Origin: Halopseudomonas pertucinogena
GTDB lineage: Bacteria > Pseudomonadota > Gammaproteobacteria > Pseudomonadales > Pseudomonadaceae
Length of the DNA stretch: 64,000 nucleotides
Direction of reading: 5' to 3'
Assembly (NCBI RefSeq): GCF_014646575.1
Contig: NZ_BMNN01000002.1
Coordinates: forward strand, 361,490-425,489
Below the pieces are notes generated by a model, which saw only the letters and a list, made by a program, of their open reading frames with translations, was not told the DNA's origin and ran no database searches. Positions 62,342-64,000 of the stretch are shown one piece after another. Positions within the stretch are counted from its first letter, which is position 1. Each line of letters begins with the position of its first letter. The position numbers were made by a program, and so were the translations under genes.

Positions 62342-64000
62342 GGCGCTCTACTCTTCAGGTAATCGTTGGCAGAATCCGGTACCTCGAGCTCATCCCAGAG
62401 CAGGTGAACCTCTAGGTTTTCTGATTGGTCAGTAGCGACCCGGCTGGAACGGCCATCCGAATCTGAGCGAAATATTCGGGGAGCACTCTCGCCAGGTACA
62501 AGTATCGCAGCGGTCAGGCCTGGTATCGGCTTGTTGTGACAGGTGACGAATCGACATTGTTCGTCATACCTTTCCTGCGTCAGGTTGCTCAGCAGCGAAC
62601 CATTGCGAGCCATGTCCACCAAGGCAGGAACGGCGGGCTGCAAAATACCCAGCCCCGAGCCCCGCCCTGCAGCACCGCCGGCATTGATCCGGATAATCGG
62701 CCCGTTGAGGGTGACGCCGCTGGGGTCCAGCTTGAGGAAACTTCCGCCGCCTCTGGCAGTGAGCTCCATACCGGCGTCGATGACGACCTTGTCGCCGGCG
62801 TGATAATGAATCTCCCGCCCTGCCTCGATGAACTGGCCCTGACCGAGCTTGATGTGCTGGTTGTGGGCGACGGTCAGGTGATCATCGGCCCTGATCTCGG
62901 TCTTGCGGTCGGCGTGGGTGGTGTGGTGCTCTTCGGCCAGGTTCTCGGTGTAGCGGTTGGCTTCGATGCGTTCATGGCGTTCGTTGCCGACGCGGATGGT
63001 CTGGTCGTGCTGAATGTTCTGGTCCCAGTCGCGCTGGGCGTGGATGAAGATCTGTTCCTCCCCGGCCCGGTCTTCGATGCGCAGTTCGTTGAAGCCGTTG
63101 CCGCCGGGGCTGCTCAGGCTCTTGAAGACGGTTCGGGTTTTATGCTCGGGCAGCTCGTAGGGCACCGGGTGGGCGCTGTTGTACAGGCAGCCGCTGACCA
63201 GGGGCTGGTCCGGGTCGCCTTCGAGGAAGCTGACCAGCACTTCCATGCCGATGCGCGGGATGGTGACGCTGCCCCAGTGGTTGCCGGCCCAGTTGCTGGC
63301 CACTCTTAACCAGCAGCTGGTGTTGGCGTCGGCCTGGCCTTCGCGGTCCCAGTGGAACTGGACCTTGATGCGGCCTTGTTCGTCGCAGTGGATTTCTTCG
63401 CCTGCGGGGCCGGTGACGGTGGCGGTTTGGGTGCCCAGGACTTTTGGCTTGGGGTGAGTGGGGGCTGGGCGGTGAGGGGTGGCCCAGGGGGTGGCGGTGA
63501 AGTGGTTGCGGTAGCCTTGGGTGAAGGTGGGGTCCTGTTGGCTTCGCTCCCCCTCTCCCCAGCCCATTACTCGCCCCTGCGGGGCTCGTCCTTCGGGCCA
63601 GCCTTCGGCTGTTCTGCGCTGCGCTTGTCCCGCGAGGGGAGAGGGGGTTTGGCCGTGCATGCTGAATACATTTGCGCCAGAAAAATCAGTGACTGACTCT
63701 TCCAGCACCTGTGGCTGTTTGCCTTCGTGGTGGAGTTCGGTGATCAGCCAGAGGTCGTTCCAGCTGGTTCTTGGGTGGCCTTGCAGTTCGAGGAAGTGGC
63801 CGCTGCGCAGGGTCGGCTGGTCGCTGTGGGCGGTGGCCTGGTGGTAGTCGCTGCGGTGGCGTTCCAGGGTGCGCTGGGCCAGTTGCTTGCCGCGGGTGCG
63901 GTCGGTGAAGCGGCCGGGGTAGTCGTAGTCTTCCAGGTCGGGCAGTTGTTCGGCCCGGGCCTGGCTTTCCAGCTGCAGGCGGGCCTTGTTGGGGTCGTAG
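62338..64000 (-). CDS. vgrG: VgrG type VI spike protein with C-terminal extension (partial)
   Basis: The N-terminus is off the window. Visible from YDPNKARLQLESQARAEQLPDLEDYDYPGRF: the gp27-like end, the OB-fold (VTGPAGEEIHCDEQGRIKVQFHWDREG...WAGNHWGSVTIPRIGMEVLVSFLEGDPDQPLVSGCLYN) and the gp5-like beta-helix needle. A C-terminal extension of about 110 residues begins after GAAGRGSGLG and includes IPGLTAAILVPGESAPRIFRSDSDGR, which looks like a transthyretin-like cargo adaptor. About 50 residues near 63540-63680 are encoded by a palindromic repeat and are foreign to the family. The frame is intact throughout. Confidence 0.93.
   Translation of the reverse strand, partial: YDPNKARLQLESQARAEQLPDLEDYDYPGRFTDRTRGKQLAQRTLERHRSDYHQATAHSDQPTLRSGHFLELQGHPRTSWNDLWLITELHHEGKQPQVLEESVTDFSGANVFSMHGQTPSPLAGQAQRRTAEGWPEGRAPQGRVMGWGEGERSQQDPTFTQGYRNHFTATPWATPHRPAPTHPKPKVLGTQTATVTGPAGEEIHCDEQGRIKVQFHWDREGQADANTSCWLRVASNWAGNHWGSVTIPRIGMEVLVSFLEGDPDQPLVSGCLYNSAHPVPYELPEHKTRTVFKSLSSPGGNGFNELRIEDRAGEEQIFIHAQRDWDQNIQHDQTIRVGNERHERIEANRYTENLAEEHHTTHADRKTEIRADDHLTVAHNQHIKLGQGQFIEAGREIHYHAGDKVVIDAGMELTARGGGSFLKLDPSGVTLNGPIIRINAGGAAGRGSGLGILQPAVPALVDMARNGSLLSNLTQERYDEQCRFVTCHNKPIPGLTAAILVPGESAPRIFRSDSDGRSSRVATDQSENLEVHLLWDELEVPDSANDYLKSRAP
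63549..63647. repeat. Palindromic repeat inserted in frame inside vgrG
   Basis: Perfect 12-base arms CCCCCTCTCCCC (63549-63560) and GGGGAGAGGGGG (63636-63647) enclose internal smaller palindromes such as GCCCCTGCGGGGC. It encodes SPLAGQ...GWGEG, placed just before the family-typical FTQGYRNHF. The arms resemble the hairpin after the ectoine operon at 30037. Confidence 0.7.

Overview
The window is high-GC DNA from a motile, halotolerant gammaproteobacterium of the Pseudomonadaceae. Gene order and protein sequences suggest a Halopseudomonas- or Stutzerimonas-like Pseudomonas relative. Three things support this: the ispF-truD-surE-pcm block next to fghA-adhC and a divergent LysR gene (as in Pseudomonas), an ectABCD-ask cluster, and a Pseudomonas-type flagellar hierarchy with FleQ, FleSR, sigma-54 and FliA promoters. 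The genus is my inference; no rRNA or other marker gene is present.

Layout. 1-7251: housekeeping genes on the minus strand (DUF368 transporter, pcm, surE, truD, ispF), a hairpin-rich tandem repeat, then glutathione-dependent formaldehyde detoxification (fghA, adhC) with a divergent LysR regulator. 7252-15494: a MITE-like palindrome, a small secreted DUF4168 protein, a histidine kinase/NtrC-type regulator pair, and a MacA-MacB-OprM-like tripartite efflux operon. 15495-25063: REP repeats, a small unknown protein, a large HD-GYP sensor, an epoxide-hydrolase-like enzyme, a YhhQ-type queuosine-precursor transporter, DNA ligase B with an export-like N-terminus, and speA. 25064-30016: the complete ectoine/hydroxyectoine operon with a recognisable promoter. 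30098-32587: an alpha/beta hydrolase, a broken catalase gene and a SIMPL-domain protein.

32655-54511 is one long minus-strand flagellar block, in transcription order fliC-flaG-fliD-fliS2-fliS1-fliT-fleQ-fleS-fleR-fliE-F-G-H-I-J-K-L-M-N-O-P-Q-R-flhB. I find four sites with sigma-54 geometry (before fleS, fliE, fliK and fliL) and two FliA-type sites (before fliC and fliS1). This fits the FleQ -> FleSR -> FliA cascade. REP elements have entered the fliG-fliH and fliK-fliL gaps without breaking a gene.

54512-64000 is accessory: two unrecognised membrane proteins, a degraded IS3-type transposase, a parDE-type toxin-antitoxin pair, and a type VI secretion island. The island consists of a partial vgrG with a C-terminal extension, a 330-residue unknown protein (candidate effector), a secreted 300-residue unknown protein, and two tandem, nearly identical Tli4-like proteins that differ in focused patches. 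Four-base start/stop overlaps tie these genes together. This island is the best candidate for an undescribed system in the window. No tRNA, rRNA or CRISPR array was recognised.
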